A stretch of 64,000 nucleotides of DNA, taken from the NCBI RefSeq assembly GCF_918698245.1, contig NZ_CAKKMS010000003.1, forward strand, positions 496,001-560,000, read 5' to 3'. This stretch comes from Pedobacter sp. Bi126 (GTDB lineage Bacteria > Bacteroidota > Bacteroidia > Sphingobacteriales > Sphingobacteriaceae). Positions 45,146 to 56,482 of this stretch are shown here, piece by piece. A program made the position numbers and the translations under genes. Each line of letters opens with the position of its first letter. Within the stretch, counting starts at the first letter, position 1. Below the pieces are notes generated by a model. That model worked only from the letters and a program-made list of their open reading frames with translations. It searched no databases and was not told where the DNA came from.

Positions 45146-46780
45146 ATGTCAAAACAAGTAAAATATAACGTAGAAGCTCGTGATGCCCTGAAAAGAGGTG
45201 TTGATATTCTTGCAAATGCAGTAAAAGTAACTTTAGGTCCAAAAGGACGTAACGTAATTATCGATAAAAAATTCGGTTCACCAGCAATCACCAAAGATGG
45301 TGTTACAGTTGCAAAAGAAATCGAATTGAAAGATGCCGTTGAGAACATGGGTGCTCAAATGGTTAAAGAAGTAGCTTCAAAAACAGCTGATATTGCTGGT
45401 GATGGTACTACTACTGCAACTGTATTGGCTCAGGCAATTATTACTACAGGTATTAAAAACGTTGCTGCTGGTGCAAACCCAATGGATTTAAAACGTGGTA
45501 TTGACAAAGCGGTTGCTGCTGTTGTAGAAAACTTAAAAGCGCAATCACAAACTGTAGGCGAAGACAACAACAAAATTAAACAAGTTGCGTCTATTTCAGC
45601 TAATAACGATGAAGTAATTGGTGCTTTAATTGCTGAGGCAATGGGTAAAGTTGGTAAAGACGGTGTAATTACCGTTGAAGAAGCCAAAGGTACTGAAACG
45701 GAAGTTAAAACGGTTGAAGGTATGCAATTTGACAGGGGTTATTTATCTCCATACTTTGTTACCAATGCAGATAAAATGGAAGCTGAATTAGATAATCCTT
45801 ACATTTTAATCTACGACAAAAAAATCAGTAACATGAAAGAATTGTTACCGGTTTTAGAAAAAACTGTTCAAACTGGCAAACCATTGGTTATCATTTCTGA
45901 AGATTTAGATGGAGAAGCTTTAGCAACATTGGTCGTTAACAAAATCCGTGGTTCGTTAAAAGTTGTTGCTGTTAAAGCTCCAGGTTTTGGTGATAGAAGA
46001 AAAGCAATGTTAGAAGACATCGCGATCTTAACCGGTGGTATTGTGGTATCAGAAGAAAGAGGTTACAAATTAGAAAATGCTGATTTAACTTATTTAGGTT
46101 CTGCTGAGAAAGTTGTTGTTGATAAAGACAATACAACGGTAATTAACGGTGCTGGTAACTCAGACGATATTAAATCGCGTGTTAGCCAAATTAAATCTCA
46201 GATCGAAACGACTACATCTGATTACGATAAAGAAAAATTACAAGAGCGTTTGGCTAAATTAGCTGGCGGTGTTGCCGTTCTTTACGTAGGTGCAGCCAGT
46301 GAGGTTGAAATGAAAGAGAAAAAAGACCGTGTTGATGATGCTTTACATGCAACCCGTGCGGCTGTAGAAGAAGGTATTGTTGCTGGTGGTGGTGTTGCTT
46401 TTATCCGTGCAGTTGAAGCTTTAGCTAACCTAAAAGGCGCTAACGAAGATGAAAACACTGGTATCCAGATCATCCGTCGTGCTATCGAAGAGCCATTACG
46501 TCAGATTTGCGAAAACGCAGGTATTGAAGGTTCTATCGTAGTTCAAAAAGTTAAAGAAGGTAAAGCTGATTTCGGTTATAATGCACGTACTGATGTTTAC
46601 GAAAACTTAATTGGTGCCGGTGTTATCGATCCAACTAAAGTAAGCCGTGTAGCGTTAGAAAATGCAGCGTCTATTGCAGCGATGTTATTAACTACCGAAG
46701 TTGTTTTAGCAGACGAACCTGAAGAAGGTGGTGCTCCAATGCCTCCAATGGGCGGCGGTGGTATGGGTGGTATGATGTAA
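45146..46780 (+). CDS. groEL: Chaperonin GroEL
   Basis: The 544-aa subunit of the ATP-driven folding chamber in the cytoplasm. It shows the canonical blocks: [21 protein letters not shown] near the start, [11 protein letters not shown] with the nucleotide-binding GDGTTT, and the Gly/Met-rich end GGGGMGGMM. Codon use is strongly biased toward a highly expressed set compared with neighbours. An intrinsic terminator follows 38 bp after the stop. Confidence 0.99.
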   Translation: MSKQVKYNVEARDALKRGVDILANAVKVTLGPKGRNVIIDKKFGSPAITKDGVTVAKEIELKDAVENMGAQMVKEVASKTADIAGDGTTTATVLAQAIITTGIKNVAAGANPMDLKRGIDKAVAAVVENLKAQSQTVGEDNNKIKQVASISANNDEVIGALIAEAMGKVGKDGVITVEEAKGTETEVKTVEGMQFDRGYLSPYFVTNADKMEAELDNPYILIYDKKISNMKELLPVLEKTVQTGKPLVIISEDLDGEALATLVVNKIRGSLKVVAVKAPGFGDRRKAMLEDIAILTGGIVVSEERGYKLENADLTYLGSAEKVVVDKDNTTVINGAGNSDDIKSRVSQIKSQIETTTSDYDKEKLQERLAKLAGGVAVLYVGAASEVEMKEKKDRVDDALHATRAAVEEGIVAGGGVAFIRAVEALANLKGANEDENTGIQIIRRAIEEPLRQICENAGIEGSIVVQKVKEGKADFGYNARTDVYENLIGAGVIDPTKVSRVALENAASIAAMLLTTEVVLADEPEEGGAPMPPMGGGGMGGMM

Positions 46781-46817
46781 TACCATTCTATAGCGAAACT
46801 ATTTCGTGTAAAAATAC

Positions 46818-46850
46818 ACCCTCAAGGTATAAGGCCTTGGGGGTTTTTTT
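46818..46850 (+). terminator. Intrinsic terminator of groEL
   Basis: ACCCTCAAGG (46818-46827) and CCTTGGGGGT (46835-46844) pair with one wobble, followed by a run of seven T's. It closes the groES-groEL operon. Confidence 0.9.
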
Positions 46851-47074
46851 ATGCCTTATTACAGCAAAAACGAAGCTTTACCAAAGCTATAACCCATTCA
46901 TTTAGTTGATGTTGGTGTAAAATTTTGTTACTGTAATGCAAAAATTACGTTCTTTGCAACGAATATTTATTGACGCGTCTTAGGTCGAATGCTCATCTCT
47001 GAGATTGGATTAAAGCAAGTTTAACAACAACGCTTCCAGAACGCAATAAAATCATTCCCTAGTGTTAGAGATTT

Positions 47075-50000
47075 ATGAAGATTCGTTGTAAAAGGAAATG
47101 GCTTTCTTTTGTCCTGTTTTTTGGGGCATTTTTGTTCACGTCAAATGTTTTCGCCCAAATTACCATAGGCACAGTCGATGCAGGCCCCTTTACCCCAGGT
47201 AGTACCATTGCGGTTCCTTTTAATATTAGCGCAGGCTGTGCGGCTCAAGGAAACCAATTTCAGTTGTATCTTTCTGATCAGAATGGAAATTTTGGCGCCG
47301 AAACACTTATTGGCAGTTACACAGGCTTCTATAGTACTTATATAAATGGTAAACTTCCTGTAACTCTTACTCCTGGTACAGGTTATCAGGTTAGGATAAA
47401 ATCAACCGCTCCTGCATTCACAAGCACACCATCAACAGCTTTTGAAGTAAAGGCGGGGCCACCAGTTGAGGCTAAATTAACATCAACATTATTAAATGCG
47501 ACAAACGATGAAACTTTTGGTACCTGCACCAGTAAGGCCAATAATTCTTTCTTCCTTACTAATGCATCTACAGCAAACAGTACGGTTACCGCGAGCATAA
47601 CCGATGAAGTAAATGGCGGGGGGCCAACTTTAATCAATTTCCCTACTGCAATACAACCTTTTACCGCTCAACAGACACATTATACCATTTATACTAAAGC
47701 CGTGATGCCAGATGGTACTGTGGCGACCAAGGCCTATTTACTGATCAATAATAAAGCCATAACAGCTTTTGCCAATTCGGGTAATACAGTAGTTTGTTTG
47801 CCTTTAGGCACCCTAACATTTAGCGTAGATATAAGTTCTAGCGCAGGTATTCAAAACAATTTTCCGGGAGATATTTATACGATTACCTGGGGCGACCAAA
47901 CCACCTCCACCTATACCCTTTGCGAGATTGTTGCCAATGGCGGTAAGGTTACCCATGCATACACCAGATCATCTTGCGGAAGTGTTTCTACCTCAAGTGC
48001 AGGCACAATTTACAATGCTTTTGATGTATCCATTAATGTATCGAATGCTTTCTGTACCACAATGGGCACACCCGTTTCCTCTTCGGCAAAAGTGGTGGTA
48101 AAACCGGTAAATTCGTTTGCTTTCAATACGCCGGGCTGCACCAATGCCAACATCACGTTTGTTAATACATCTGTTTTGGGCGAAAACCCAAACACCAATA
48201 CAGCAGCCTGTACACCAAATAATGTAACCTATAACTGGTATGTTGATGGTGTGATTAAAGAGGTTGACAAGCCCAAATCATACAATTTTGTATACAAGTT
48301 TCCAACTCATGGAGAGTATACTATCCGGTTAGAATCTAAAAATATTACAGGCGAGTGCGATGCCGATCCGGTAGAAATGAAAATCTGTATCCAAGATCCG
48401 CCGAAGCCTGATTTTAGTCTTCCCTCAACGACCATCTGCTCCGGAACAACTTTAAAAGCTACAGACCTTTCTGTTTTAGATAATACCTGCAATGCAGCCA
48501 ATAACTATTCATGGTCAGTTAGCCCAGCGGTGGGCTTTGTTGGTGGTACAAATGCAGCAAGCAAAGAACCGGAGTTCAATTTTACCAGTCCTGGCACCTA
48601 TACCATTACTTTAAGCATCAGCACGCCATCATGCGGCGTAATTATCAGCCTCCCACAAACTGTTGTGGTTAATGTGGGGCCTGTAGCTACTCTATCGCCT
48701 GATATTACCCTATGCAACCTGGCTACTTACGATTTTAACAATACTACAACAGGGCCAACCCGAACATTAATTACAGGTACCACAAAAGATTTACCCGATA
48801 GTTATACCTGGACTGTTACCCCTGCCGGATCGGGCACCTATAGCTTTACTGGGGGCACAACCTCCAATTCTAAATATCCATCGATAAAATTCGATAGTTA
48901 CGACACTTATACCGTAACTGTTGTGCACAAAAATAATTGCGGCACCGCAACCGATACCCAAATTCTAACCTTCAGTACAGCACCAGTGATTAGTGCAGGG
49001 CCAGATCAAAATATCTGTTTTAACGACCCCAGTTTTACACTTAGCGGAACTATAACTGGCGCGACCACTACGCAAACCTGGATTGGCGGATTAGGAACAT
49101 TTACACCCAGCAGAAACGATTTAAATGCAACATACACGCCAACCGCAGCCGAAAAAACAGCGGGCACGGTTACTTTGAGGTTAAGGATTACCACCGCACT
49201 CGCCGCCCCCTGCAACCAGATTGACGACGATATTATTCTAAAAATAAAACCCAATATCAGTTTAATCAGTGCAGCAGCTAAAACCATCTGCACAGGCAAT
49301 AGCGTTGCATACACCCCAACTTCTGCAGTAGCAGGTGTAACTTATACCTGGACGGCGACTGGAACTGCAACTGGTTATACCACCAACGGAAGCGGCCCCA
49401 TTAACGATATCCTAACCAATACTGATCTTAATGCCGACGCAAGCGTAACTTATATCATCACTCCCCATTTTGATGGCTGCGATGGAACCCCATTTAATTT
49501 AGTGGTTACTGTTAAACCTAACCCTATTGTAACACCAACTGCAGCCAATGCGACCATCTGTAATGCCACCTCATCGGCCATAACCTTATCAACAAACCTA
49601 ACAGGTGTAAACTATACTTATACCAGTGTGATAACCGGAGCAATAACCGGAAATAGCAATAGAGCAGTAGCATCGGCAGGAACACAGATCAACGATATTT
49701 TAACCAATTCTGGTACCACCGCAGGTACAGTAACCTACACCATTACACCTGTATCTACAAATGGTTGCCCAGGTACACCAGCCAGCATTACCATTACGGT
49801 TTTGCCAAGCGCAACACTGCCAAATGCCGGCCCGGATGAAGCGATCTGCAACGCCAGCACTTATACCCTAAAAGGAAATACACCAACAGTTGGCACAGGC
49901 AAATGGACAATCGTTGCTGCACCAACAGCCGTAACTTTTGCAGATGACACAAAGGGCAATACAACAATTAGCGGTTTACAGGCCGGAAATACTTATACTT

Positions 50001-53000
50001 TTAGATGGACAATAAGTGACACCAACTGTTCTACATCCAGTGATGATGTTCAGGTTACCATTAACCCGCTCAGTATTGGGGGCACAACCACTGGCGACGT
50101 AAACGTATGTGCGGGTGCAAATAGCGGAAACATCAATTTAACAGGACAGGTTGGAAATATTATCCGCTGGGAAAGATCTATTGATAACGGGGTTAACTGG
50201 TCTACCTTAACCTCAACAGCAAATCCCTATGTGTTTTCTAACCTCACCATAAGCACACAGTACCGTGCAATAGTACAAAGTGGTAGCTGTGCAGAAGCCA
50301 TATCAGCCTCAACTACCATCACAGTAAATCCGGGTACCGTTGCAGCAAATGCAGGCGCAGATCAAAACTTATGCAGTGGAAATGGCATTACCTTAAATGG
50401 CAACAACCCTTCGCCTAACAGCGGTGCGTGGACTTTAATATCAGCACAAACCGGCATTACCATAACCGACCCTACACTGTACAACACCACGGTTACTGGT
50501 TTGGTACCAGGGCAAACTTATGCCTTCAGGTGGACCATTTCTGGTTTTAACGGCTGCCCTCCATCTGTAGATGATGTAACGGTTACTTATTACTCACCTG
50601 TTACCAATAATATTAGTGCATCATTAGCACCAGTTTGCGCAGGCCAAAGCATCGCTATTACAGGCGATACGCCTACTGGCGGAACGGGAACATTTGCCTA
50701 CCAATGGCAGAGCAGCGCCGACGGAAATACCTGGAGCAATGTACCTTCGGCCATCAGTAAAGACTTAAGCCTAATTGTAAGCGCTTCAACCTATTTCAGA
50801 AGATTAGTGAACAGCACCATCTGTACTTCAATTAGTAATTCGTTACAGATTACTGTTTTACTAGGCCTAACCAACAATACCATTTCTGCCGATCAAAACA
50901 TTTGTATCGGCACGGCTGCAGCAGCTTTAATAGGTACTACGCCGAGCGGTGGTAGCGGAACTTACGTGTACCAATGGCAATCGAGCTTAAATGGAACAGC
51001 CTGGAGCGATGTATTGGGTGCAAACAGTCTAAGCTTTACACCTCCAACACCAACCGTAAGCATTTACTACCGTCGATTGGTAGCTAGCGGTGCTTGCAGC
51101 AACAATTTAAGCAACCAGATTAAGATAACAGTTAATCCACATGCTAAGGCAGAATTAGTCTTTAATACAGATAAAGGTTGTTCACCCTTTGTTTTAACGC
51201 CAACCAATATATCGGCCACGCCTTATACAGACCGCAACAATACTTACACCTGGTTTGCTAATGGCGTACAGATTGGTACAGGAATTACCTTTCCTGGCTA
51301 TACCATTGCAACAGATAACGAAAGTGTTATTATCAAATTGGTCGTAACTAGCGGCCTTGGCTGTAATAACGATGAAACCAGTCATACTTTTAGCACAATA
51401 CAAAATGTAACCGCCGCCTATACACAAAATGCAACATCTGACTGCGGACCTTTAAACGTTGTTTTTAGCAATACTTCCAATTCACTAACAGCAGCTACCT
51501 TTAACTGGGATTTCGGAAACGGCGCTACTTCAAATTTGGCTCAACCGCCAGCGGTTACCTACCAGCCAGACCCAACAGGAAAGGATCTTACTTATAACGT
51601 TACTTTAAAGGCAACTACCGCTTGTGGCACCACCACGCAAACCTCAACCGTATTAGTAAAAGCAAAACCGGTTTCTGTTTTTTCTCCTGATAAAACAACA
51701 GGCTGCTCCCCTCTGCCTGTTACCTTTAGCAATACTTCCCCTGGAAATTATACCAGCTATACCTACGATTTTGGTGATGGTTCCGCACCTTTAACTGTTA
51801 CCGATAAAAATAGCGTAAGCCATACCTATACCACTTTGGCCGTGAGAGATTATGTTGTAAAAATGACCGCAACCAATGAATGTGGAAGCAATGAATCTCA
51901 ATATTCTATCCGCGTTTCGCCTAATGACATTACGCCAGAATTGGTCGTAAACAGCAACCAACTTAAAGGTTGTGCACCTTTAAAAGTCGATTTCTTTAAC
52001 AATACCAAAGGTGCCGGCACTTTTGTTTACGATTTTGGCGATGGAAGCACTACGGTTACCCATACTGCACCCGAAACTATATCGCATACATTTACCCAAC
52101 CCGGGAAATATACCATTACTTTATACGCATCAAACAACTGTTCTAATGCCTCAACAACCGAAACTGTTGAAGTTTTGCTGCAACCTTCTGTGAGTTTCAC
52201 ATCAGATAAGACAAGTGGCTGTGAGGGTGTTACCGTAAAGTTTAAAAACACCAGTACAGGTGCTATTGGTTATGTTTGGGATTTTGGAGATGGTTCTCCA
52301 ATATCCAACGCTATAGAGCCTACGCATACTTTTAATGGCCCGGGGAAAAATTATACCGTTACCTTAACAGCAACCAATGCACTAGGCTGTACAAACAGCA
52401 CTACCATAGCCGATTTAATCCATGTTGTCGCCCTACCCGTAGCAACTTTTACCGTTATTCCAGGCAATGAAGTATCCATTCCCAATTATTCATTTGCCTT
52501 TAAGGATATCAGTACCGATGCCGTAAGCTGGGAATGGACTTTTGGTGATGGATCGGGATCAACCCTGCAAAACCCAAACCATACCTATGCCAATGAAGGC
52601 ACTTATAATGTAACCCTGAAAGTACTGAACAAAGAAGGCTGCTCTTCCACTACTTTCCAATCAGTGCGGATTATTGGTGTACCGGGTTACTTAAATATCC
52701 CCAATTCATTTATGCCCGCAAGTGCGAAAAACGAAATTAAAATCTTTAAAGCAAAAGGCCGCGGCATAAAAGAGTGGCAAATGTCAGTTTTTAATAAATG
52801 GGGGCAGTTACTTTGGGAAACGACCAAATTGGATGATGGCGCCCCGCTAGAGGGCTGGGACGGCACTTATAAAGGACAGGAACAACCGCAAGGTGTTTAT
52901 TACTGGAAAGTAGATATAAAATTTATTAATGGCAGCGATTGGAAAGGGATGACTTACGATTCATCTCCTCCAAAGAAAACGGGTGTAATATATTTAATAA

Positions 53001-53005
53001 GATGA
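47075..53005 (+). CDS. Giant PKD-repeat adhesin-type protein with T9SS type B / gliding-motility C-terminal domain
   Basis: A 1976-aa secreted protein. A signal peptide ends VFAQ (about residue 28). The body is a chain of Ig-like and SprB-like repeats, some near-duplicates (GNTPT...FRWTISD and GNNPS...FRWTISG; two YQWQSS blocks). The last third has at least five PKD domains with the (Y/W)DFGDGS core. The C-terminus (about 1885-1976) reads NIPNSFMPASAKN...FNKWGQLL...GWDGTYKGQEQPQGVYYW, the gliding-motility-associated (CHU_C/TIGR04131) type B signal for secretion by the type IX system. A surface adhesin or motility role is inferred. Confidence 0.95.
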   Translation: MKIRCKRKWLSFVLFFGAFLFTSNVFAQITIGTVDAGPFTPGSTIAVPFNISAGCAAQGNQFQLYLSDQNGNFGAETLIGSYTGFYSTYINGKLPVTLTPGTGYQVRIKSTAPAFTSTPSTAFEVKAGPPVEAKLTSTLLNATNDETFGTCTSKANNSFFLTNASTANSTVTASITDEVNGGGPTLINFPTAIQPFTAQQTHYTIYTKAVMPDGTVATKAYLLINNKAITAFANSGNTVVCLPLGTLTFSVDISSSAGIQNNFPGDIYTITWGDQTTSTYTLCEIVANGGKVTHAYTRSSCGSVSTSSAGTIYNAFDVSINVSNAFCTTMGTPVSSSAKVVVKPVNSFAFNTPGCTNANITFVNTSVLGENPNTNTAACTPNNVTYNWYVDGVIKEVDKPKSYNFVYKFPTHGEYTIRLESKNITGECDADPVEMKICIQDPPKPDFSLPSTTICSGTTLKATDLSVLDNTCNAANNYSWSVSPAVGFVGGTNAASKEPEFNFTSPGTYTITLSISTPSCGVIISLPQTVVVNVGPVATLSPDITLCNLATYDFNNTTTGPTRTLITGTTKDLPDSYTWTVTPAGSGTYSFTGGTTSNSKYPSIKFDSYDTYTVTVVHKNNCGTATDTQILTFSTAPVISAGPDQNICFNDPSFTLSGTITGATTTQTWIGGLGTFTPSRNDLNATYTPTAAEKTAGTVTLRLRITTALAAPCNQIDDDIILKIKPNISLISAAAKTICTGNSVAYTPTSAVAGVTYTWTATGTATGYTTNGSGPINDILTNTDLNADASVTYIITPHFDGCDGTPFNLVVTVKPNPIVTPTAANATICNATSSAITLSTNLTGVNYTYTSVITGAITGNSNRAVASAGTQINDILTNSGTTAGTVTYTITPVSTNGCPGTPASITITVLPSATLPNAGPDEAICNASTYTLKGNTPTVGTGKWTIVAAPTAVTFADDTKGNTTISGLQAGNTYTFRWTISDTNCSTSSDDVQVTINPLSIGGTTTGDVNVCAGANSGNINLTGQVGNIIRWERSIDNGVNWSTLTSTANPYVFSNLTISTQYRAIVQSGSCAEAISASTTITVNPGTVAANAGADQNLCSGNGITLNGNNPSPNSGAWTLISAQTGITITDPTLYNTTVTGLVPGQTYAFRWTISGFNGCPPSVDDVTVTYYSPVTNNISASLAPVCAGQSIAITGDTPTGGTGTFAYQWQSSADGNTWSNVPSAISKDLSLIVSASTYFRRLVNSTICTSISNSLQITVLLGLTNNTISADQNICIGTAAAALIGTTPSGGSGTYVYQWQSSLNGTAWSDVLGANSLSFTPPTPTVSIYYRRLVASGACSNNLSNQIKITVNPHAKAELVFNTDKGCSPFVLTPTNISATPYTDRNNTYTWFANGVQIGTGITFPGYTIATDNESVIIKLVVTSGLGCNNDETSHTFSTIQNVTAAYTQNATSDCGPLNVVFSNTSNSLTAATFNWDFGNGATSNLAQPPAVTYQPDPTGKDLTYNVTLKATTACGTTTQTSTVLVKAKPVSVFSPDKTTGCSPLPVTFSNTSPGNYTSYTYDFGDGSAPLTVTDKNSVSHTYTTLAVRDYVVKMTATNECGSNESQYSIRVSPNDITPELVVNSNQLKGCAPLKVDFFNNTKGAGTFVYDFGDGSTTVTHTAPETISHTFTQPGKYTITLYASNNCSNASTTETVEVLLQPSVSFTSDKTSGCEGVTVKFKNTSTGAIGYVWDFGDGSPISNAIEPTHTFNGPGKNYTVTLTATNALGCTNSTTIADLIHVVALPVATFTVIPGNEVSIPNYSFAFKDISTDAVSWEWTFGDGSGSTLQNPNHTYANEGTYNVTLKVLNKEGCSSTTFQSVRIIGVPGYLNIPNSFMPASAKNEIKIFKAKGRGIKEWQMSVFNKWGQLLWETTKLDDGAPLEGWDGTYKGQEQPQGVYYWKVDIKFINGSDWKGMTYDSSPPKKTGVIYLIR

Positions 53006-54021
53006 TGAGGAGAGGGATAATATTATTTGTGTTTTGGTTGCTGCCGATGGTTTCGTTGGCGCAGGACCACATTTATTCGCAGTTTTACAATGCGCCGATT
53101 TATTTAAATCCGGCTTTAACAGGTCAGTTTGAGGGCGACATCAGGTTTAATGCCTTATACCGCAACCAATGGACGGGGTTAGCAAGTGATTTTTCGTACA
53201 TGAGTGCTTCTGGTGACCTCAATCTACGGAGATTAAACAGCGGCATTGGTCTAATTTTTAACCGCAGCAGCGAGGGTACTGCTTACCTGGTAAAGAACAA
53301 TATTGCCCTAAGCTATTCTTATATCATCGGTGGAGACGATTTTGCCTTGTCATTTGGCTTGCAGGGAGGCATTACCAACCAAAAGCTAAACTGGGATAAA
53401 CTTGTTTTTGGCGACCAGATCGATATCAATACAGGGTATATTCCCGGTAGTATTTCTGGCGCCGAAAGACCAAGTGTAGACAGTCGGTATTATTTCGATT
53501 CCAATGCAGGCGCCAACCTGGTGGTGGGGAAATTCATGATGGGGTTAGCAGTGCATCACCTTAACCGTCCGGATGAATCCTTATCAGGTTTTCAAGCCAA
53601 ATTGCCGATGCGTATCTCAGGCAATTTAAGCTACAAGTTAACCTTGGTACCAGATGAGTACGATCGCGATGGAAGTTACCTCATCCCATCTATTGTTGCC
53701 TACAAACAGGGCAACGTAAAATCGTTCAGTGTGGGCATGCAATATAAATATGCGGGCATAAACGCAGGCATATGGTACCGCAATGATGGCAATTCGAATG
53801 GAAATGATGCGATTGTTTTTTCTGTAATCTTCGATATTTTTAACCGCAGAACGAACGGCGAAAAATTCAGGTTAGGCATCAGTCATGATGCTACAACTTC
53901 TAAAATCAATTACAGCAACACTGGCGGAACATCCGAAATTGGTGTGGGTTATGAAAAATATTTTCCAAATAGTTCGAATGGTGGCAGGGCAAATGGCCTA
54001 AGATGTTACGATTTTTATTAA
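53002..54021 (+). CDS. PorP/SprF-family type IX secretion outer-membrane protein
   Basis: A 339-aa outer-membrane beta-barrel. The ATG at 53002 overlaps the TGA of the PKD gene in ATGATG, suggesting coupled translation; longer starts would lie within the upstream gene. A signal peptide ends SLAQ. The family features follow at once: DHIYSQFYNAPIYLNPALTGQF, then NALYRNQW. SprF of Flavobacterium johnsoniae is needed for secretion of the adhesin SprB encoded beside it, so this protein is the probable dedicated partner of the 1976-aa protein. Confidence 0.93.
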   Translation: MMRRGIILFVFWLLPMVSLAQDHIYSQFYNAPIYLNPALTGQFEGDIRFNALYRNQWTGLASDFSYMSASGDLNLRRLNSGIGLIFNRSSEGTAYLVKNNIALSYSYIIGGDDFALSFGLQGGITNQKLNWDKLVFGDQIDINTGYIPGSISGAERPSVDSRYYFDSNAGANLVVGKFMMGLAVHHLNRPDESLSGFQAKLPMRISGNLSYKLTLVPDEYDRDGSYLIPSIVAYKQGNVKSFSVGMQYKYAGINAGIWYRNDGNSNGNDAIVFSVIFDIFNRRTNGEKFRLGISHDATTSKINYSNTGGTSEIGVGYEKYFPNSSNGGRANGLRCYDFY

Positions 54022-54044
54022 TTTGCCTTTGATAATTCAAGGCG

Positions 54045-54704
54045 ATGAACGAGATCATAGACCAAAACCATTTCATTACACAAAGTGAAATTAATAAATT
54101 TCTATTGGCTACCCTGCTTTGTGGCATAATCGGAGCAGAACGCGAGTACAGAAGTAAATCTGCAGGACTCAAAACCATGATGATGATTGGTTTGGGTGCT
54201 ACTCTATTTACCATCCTTTCCATCAAAATCGGTCCAACCAGTCAAGACCGCATTGCCTCGAACATTGTTACGGGAATCGGGTTTTTAGGCGCTGGGGTAA
54301 TCTTCAAGGAAGAAAACCGTGTTAAAGGGCTCACTACTGCCTGTATTATCTGGATTGTTGCTGCAATTGGAATGGCCGTAGGCTCCGGTTATTACGAACA
54401 GGCTATAGGGGTAACCATTGTGGTTTTATTGGCGCTGATTATTTTTCCCTTTTTAGAAGAAATTGGCGATCGTCGTTTTACCAAAAGGCTTTACCGCATT
54501 GTTAAAAAACAACATACCCACGGCGATTTAGAAAGTTATGAAGAAGTTTTTCGCGAAAGTAAACTCAAACCCCAACGAGGGAAACACCAATTGGTAGATA
54601 ATATTATCACAGGAAACTGGATTGCTACAGGCACACCTAAAAATCATCAGAAATTTGTGGAACGCATGCTTAAAGACGATGAGATTATTGAATTTGATTT
54701 TTAA
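54045..54704 (+). CDS. MgtC/SapB-family membrane protein
   Basis: A 219-aa inner-membrane protein. After a short N-terminus come the family markers LLCGIIGAEREYRSKSAGLKT and MIGLGATLFTIL, followed by IVTGIGFLGAGVIFKE and a last helix near 125-145. A charged cytosolic tail of about 70 residues follows. MgtC-type proteins are linked to magnesium and membrane homeostasis; the precise role of this one is unknown. It starts 23 bp after the PorP/SprF-type gene, so it may be on the same transcript by chance of position. Confidence 0.92.
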   Translation: MNEIIDQNHFITQSEINKFLLATLLCGIIGAEREYRSKSAGLKTMMMIGLGATLFTILSIKIGPTSQDRIASNIVTGIGFLGAGVIFKEENRVKGLTTACIIWIVAAIGMAVGSGYYEQAIGVTIVVLLALIIFPFLEEIGDRRFTKRLYRIVKKQHTHGDLESYEEVFRESKLKPQRGKHQLVDNIITGNWIATGTPKNHQKFVERMLKDDEIIEFDF

Positions 54705-54918
54705 CTGTGGTCAACAGATCATTCTCCTGTTGCTGCAGTATCACTTTTTTCTCTTTAATCACAATCGTAGCCGACCAGCTGTCGTACTATGGTGGTTTAG
54801 ATTAACTTCCCGATAGTTGTTTTTGAGGTTCATTTTGAGCGTTTATATCCAATATTTCTAAGGTAAAATATTTTCATCTCCAGCCAAAATTAATTTATCC
54901 AAAATCATAAAACAATCA

Positions 54919-54926
54919 TAGCTTTG
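54919..54926 (+). promoter_or_regulatory. TAnnTTTG box before the serine ammonia-lyase gene
   Basis: TAGCTTTG matches the Bacteroidetes -7 consensus and ends 16 bp before the ATG at 54943. No convincing TTTG -33 box stands at the usual distance. Confidence 0.4.
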
Positions 54927-54942
54927 TGTAACTATATTCATA

Positions 54943-56370
54943 ATGATCAAGGAACAGATTTCAGTTTTCGATATTTTTAAAATAGGCATCGGCCCATCCA
55001 GTTCACATACCTTAGGCCCATGGCGGGCCGCACAACAGTTTACAGCTTCACTTGCCCAAAACAATTTGATTAATGAAATTGAGGGCATAAAAATATTGCT
55101 TTATGGTTCGCTTGCCAAAACAGGTAAAGGCCATGGAACTGATGTAGCTATTCTACTCGGTTTAACAGGAGCTGATCCGGTAACTTTTGATGTAGATGCC
55201 GTTACACCAACTTTCGAAAGCATCCAAAGAGATAAGAAATTAAATCTTGCTGATCATTTAATTCTTGATTTTGATTACGATAACGACCTTCTTTTTCTTT
55301 TTGCCGAAAGTTTGCCCTTTCACCCAAATGCAGTTACTTTTCAGGCATTTTTAAAGGGTGGAAGAGCTTTTTCAGAAACCTATTACTCTATTGGTGGCGG
55401 TTTTGTAGTTAAAGAAGGAGAAGACAACAGTAAAAAACCACAGGTAGACCTTCCGTTTCCTGTAGAAAAAGCAAAAGACCTTTTACACTGGTGTTTATCT
55501 ACAGGTTTAAAGGTGAGCGAAATCGTAATGGAGAACGAACTGGCCTGGCGCACTGAAGCAGAGACCAAAAAAGGCATCCTGCAGCATTTTGCCGTTATGC
55601 GCGATTGTATTTATCGCGGCTGTCATACCACAGGGTTTTTACCAGGCGGTTTAAATGTGGCGCGAAGGGCATTTCCGCTAAACAAACGATTAATTGATAA
55701 AAGTGAGTATTCAGATTATAATAGCTGGGTAGAAGCCATTAGAAAAGGTGGAAACGGCTTTAATTATACTTTAGACTGGGTAAGCTGCTTCGCGCTGGCT
55801 GTTAATGAAGAAAATGCATCTTTTGGTCGTGTGGTAACTGCCCCTACCAATGGTGCCGCAGGCGTAATTCCAGCTGTATTGCAATATTTTATTACCTTTT
55901 GCGATGGTTACAGCGAAGAAAAAATCATTCAGTTTATTGCCTGTGCTTCAGAGATAGGCAGTATTTTCAAAAAAGGAGCAACCATATCAGCCGCCATGGG
56001 CGGATGTCAGGCCGAAATTGGCGTTTCCTCGGCCATGGCTGCAGCAGCGCTAACCGAGTGTTTAGGCGGCTCTCAAAGACAGGTTTTAATGGCAGCAGAA
56101 ATTGCCATGGAACACCATTTGGGTTTAACCTGCGATCCGATTGGCGGTTTAGTACAGATCCCTTGTATCGAAAGAAATACCATGGGCGCCATTAAAGCCA
56201 TTACAGCCAGTCAGCTAGCCCTACAAAGCAATCCTGATAAGGCAAAAGTAAGTTTGGATGCAGTGGTAAATACCATGTGGGAAACCGCCCTCGATATGAA
56301 TGCCAAATACAAAGAAACATCTGACGGAGGATTGGCAACCAATATCCCAATCAGTTTGCCAGAATGTTAA
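54943..56370 (+). CDS. sdaA: L-serine ammonia-lyase, iron-sulfur type (single chain)
   Basis: It deaminates L-serine to pyruvate and ammonia using a 4Fe-4S cluster. The 475-aa single-chain form joins the beta and alpha domains. Motifs include [17 protein letters not shown] near the start, [16 protein letters not shown] (binding loop) and [20 protein letters not shown], the last giving two of the cluster cysteines. It is monocistronic. The gene symbol follows the general family name, not a proven orthology. Confidence 0.95.
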   Translation: MIKEQISVFDIFKIGIGPSSSHTLGPWRAAQQFTASLAQNNLINEIEGIKILLYGSLAKTGKGHGTDVAILLGLTGADPVTFDVDAVTPTFESIQRDKKLNLADHLILDFDYDNDLLFLFAESLPFHPNAVTFQAFLKGGRAFSETYYSIGGGFVVKEGEDNSKKPQVDLPFPVEKAKDLLHWCLSTGLKVSEIVMENELAWRTEAETKKGILQHFAVMRDCIYRGCHTTGFLPGGLNVARRAFPLNKRLIDKSEYSDYNSWVEAIRKGGNGFNYTLDWVSCFALAVNEENASFGRVVTAPTNGAAGVIPAVLQYFITFCDGYSEEKIIQFIACASEIGSIFKKGATISAAMGGCQAEIGVSSAMAAAALTECLGGSQRQVLMAAEIAMEHHLGLTCDPIGGLVQIPCIERNTMGAIKAITASQLALQSNPDKAKVSLDAVVNTMWETALDMNAKYKETSDGGLATNIPISLPEC

Positions 56371-56482
56371 TTCAACATTGTTGCAATAAAATGACCGACG
56401 TTATCGATTTATTACAAATTTCCTGGCGTCAAACCAACAAGTATTTTTACATTCGCTGACTTTATTAATTATTCATAAAAAA

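Noticed and set aside
52939..53001. A longer N-terminus for the PorP/SprF-type gene, starting inside the PKD gene
   Set aside because: The ATG at 53002 gives a clean signal peptide and an ATGA overlap with the upstream stop; the longer form would put a charged stretch ahead of the signal.
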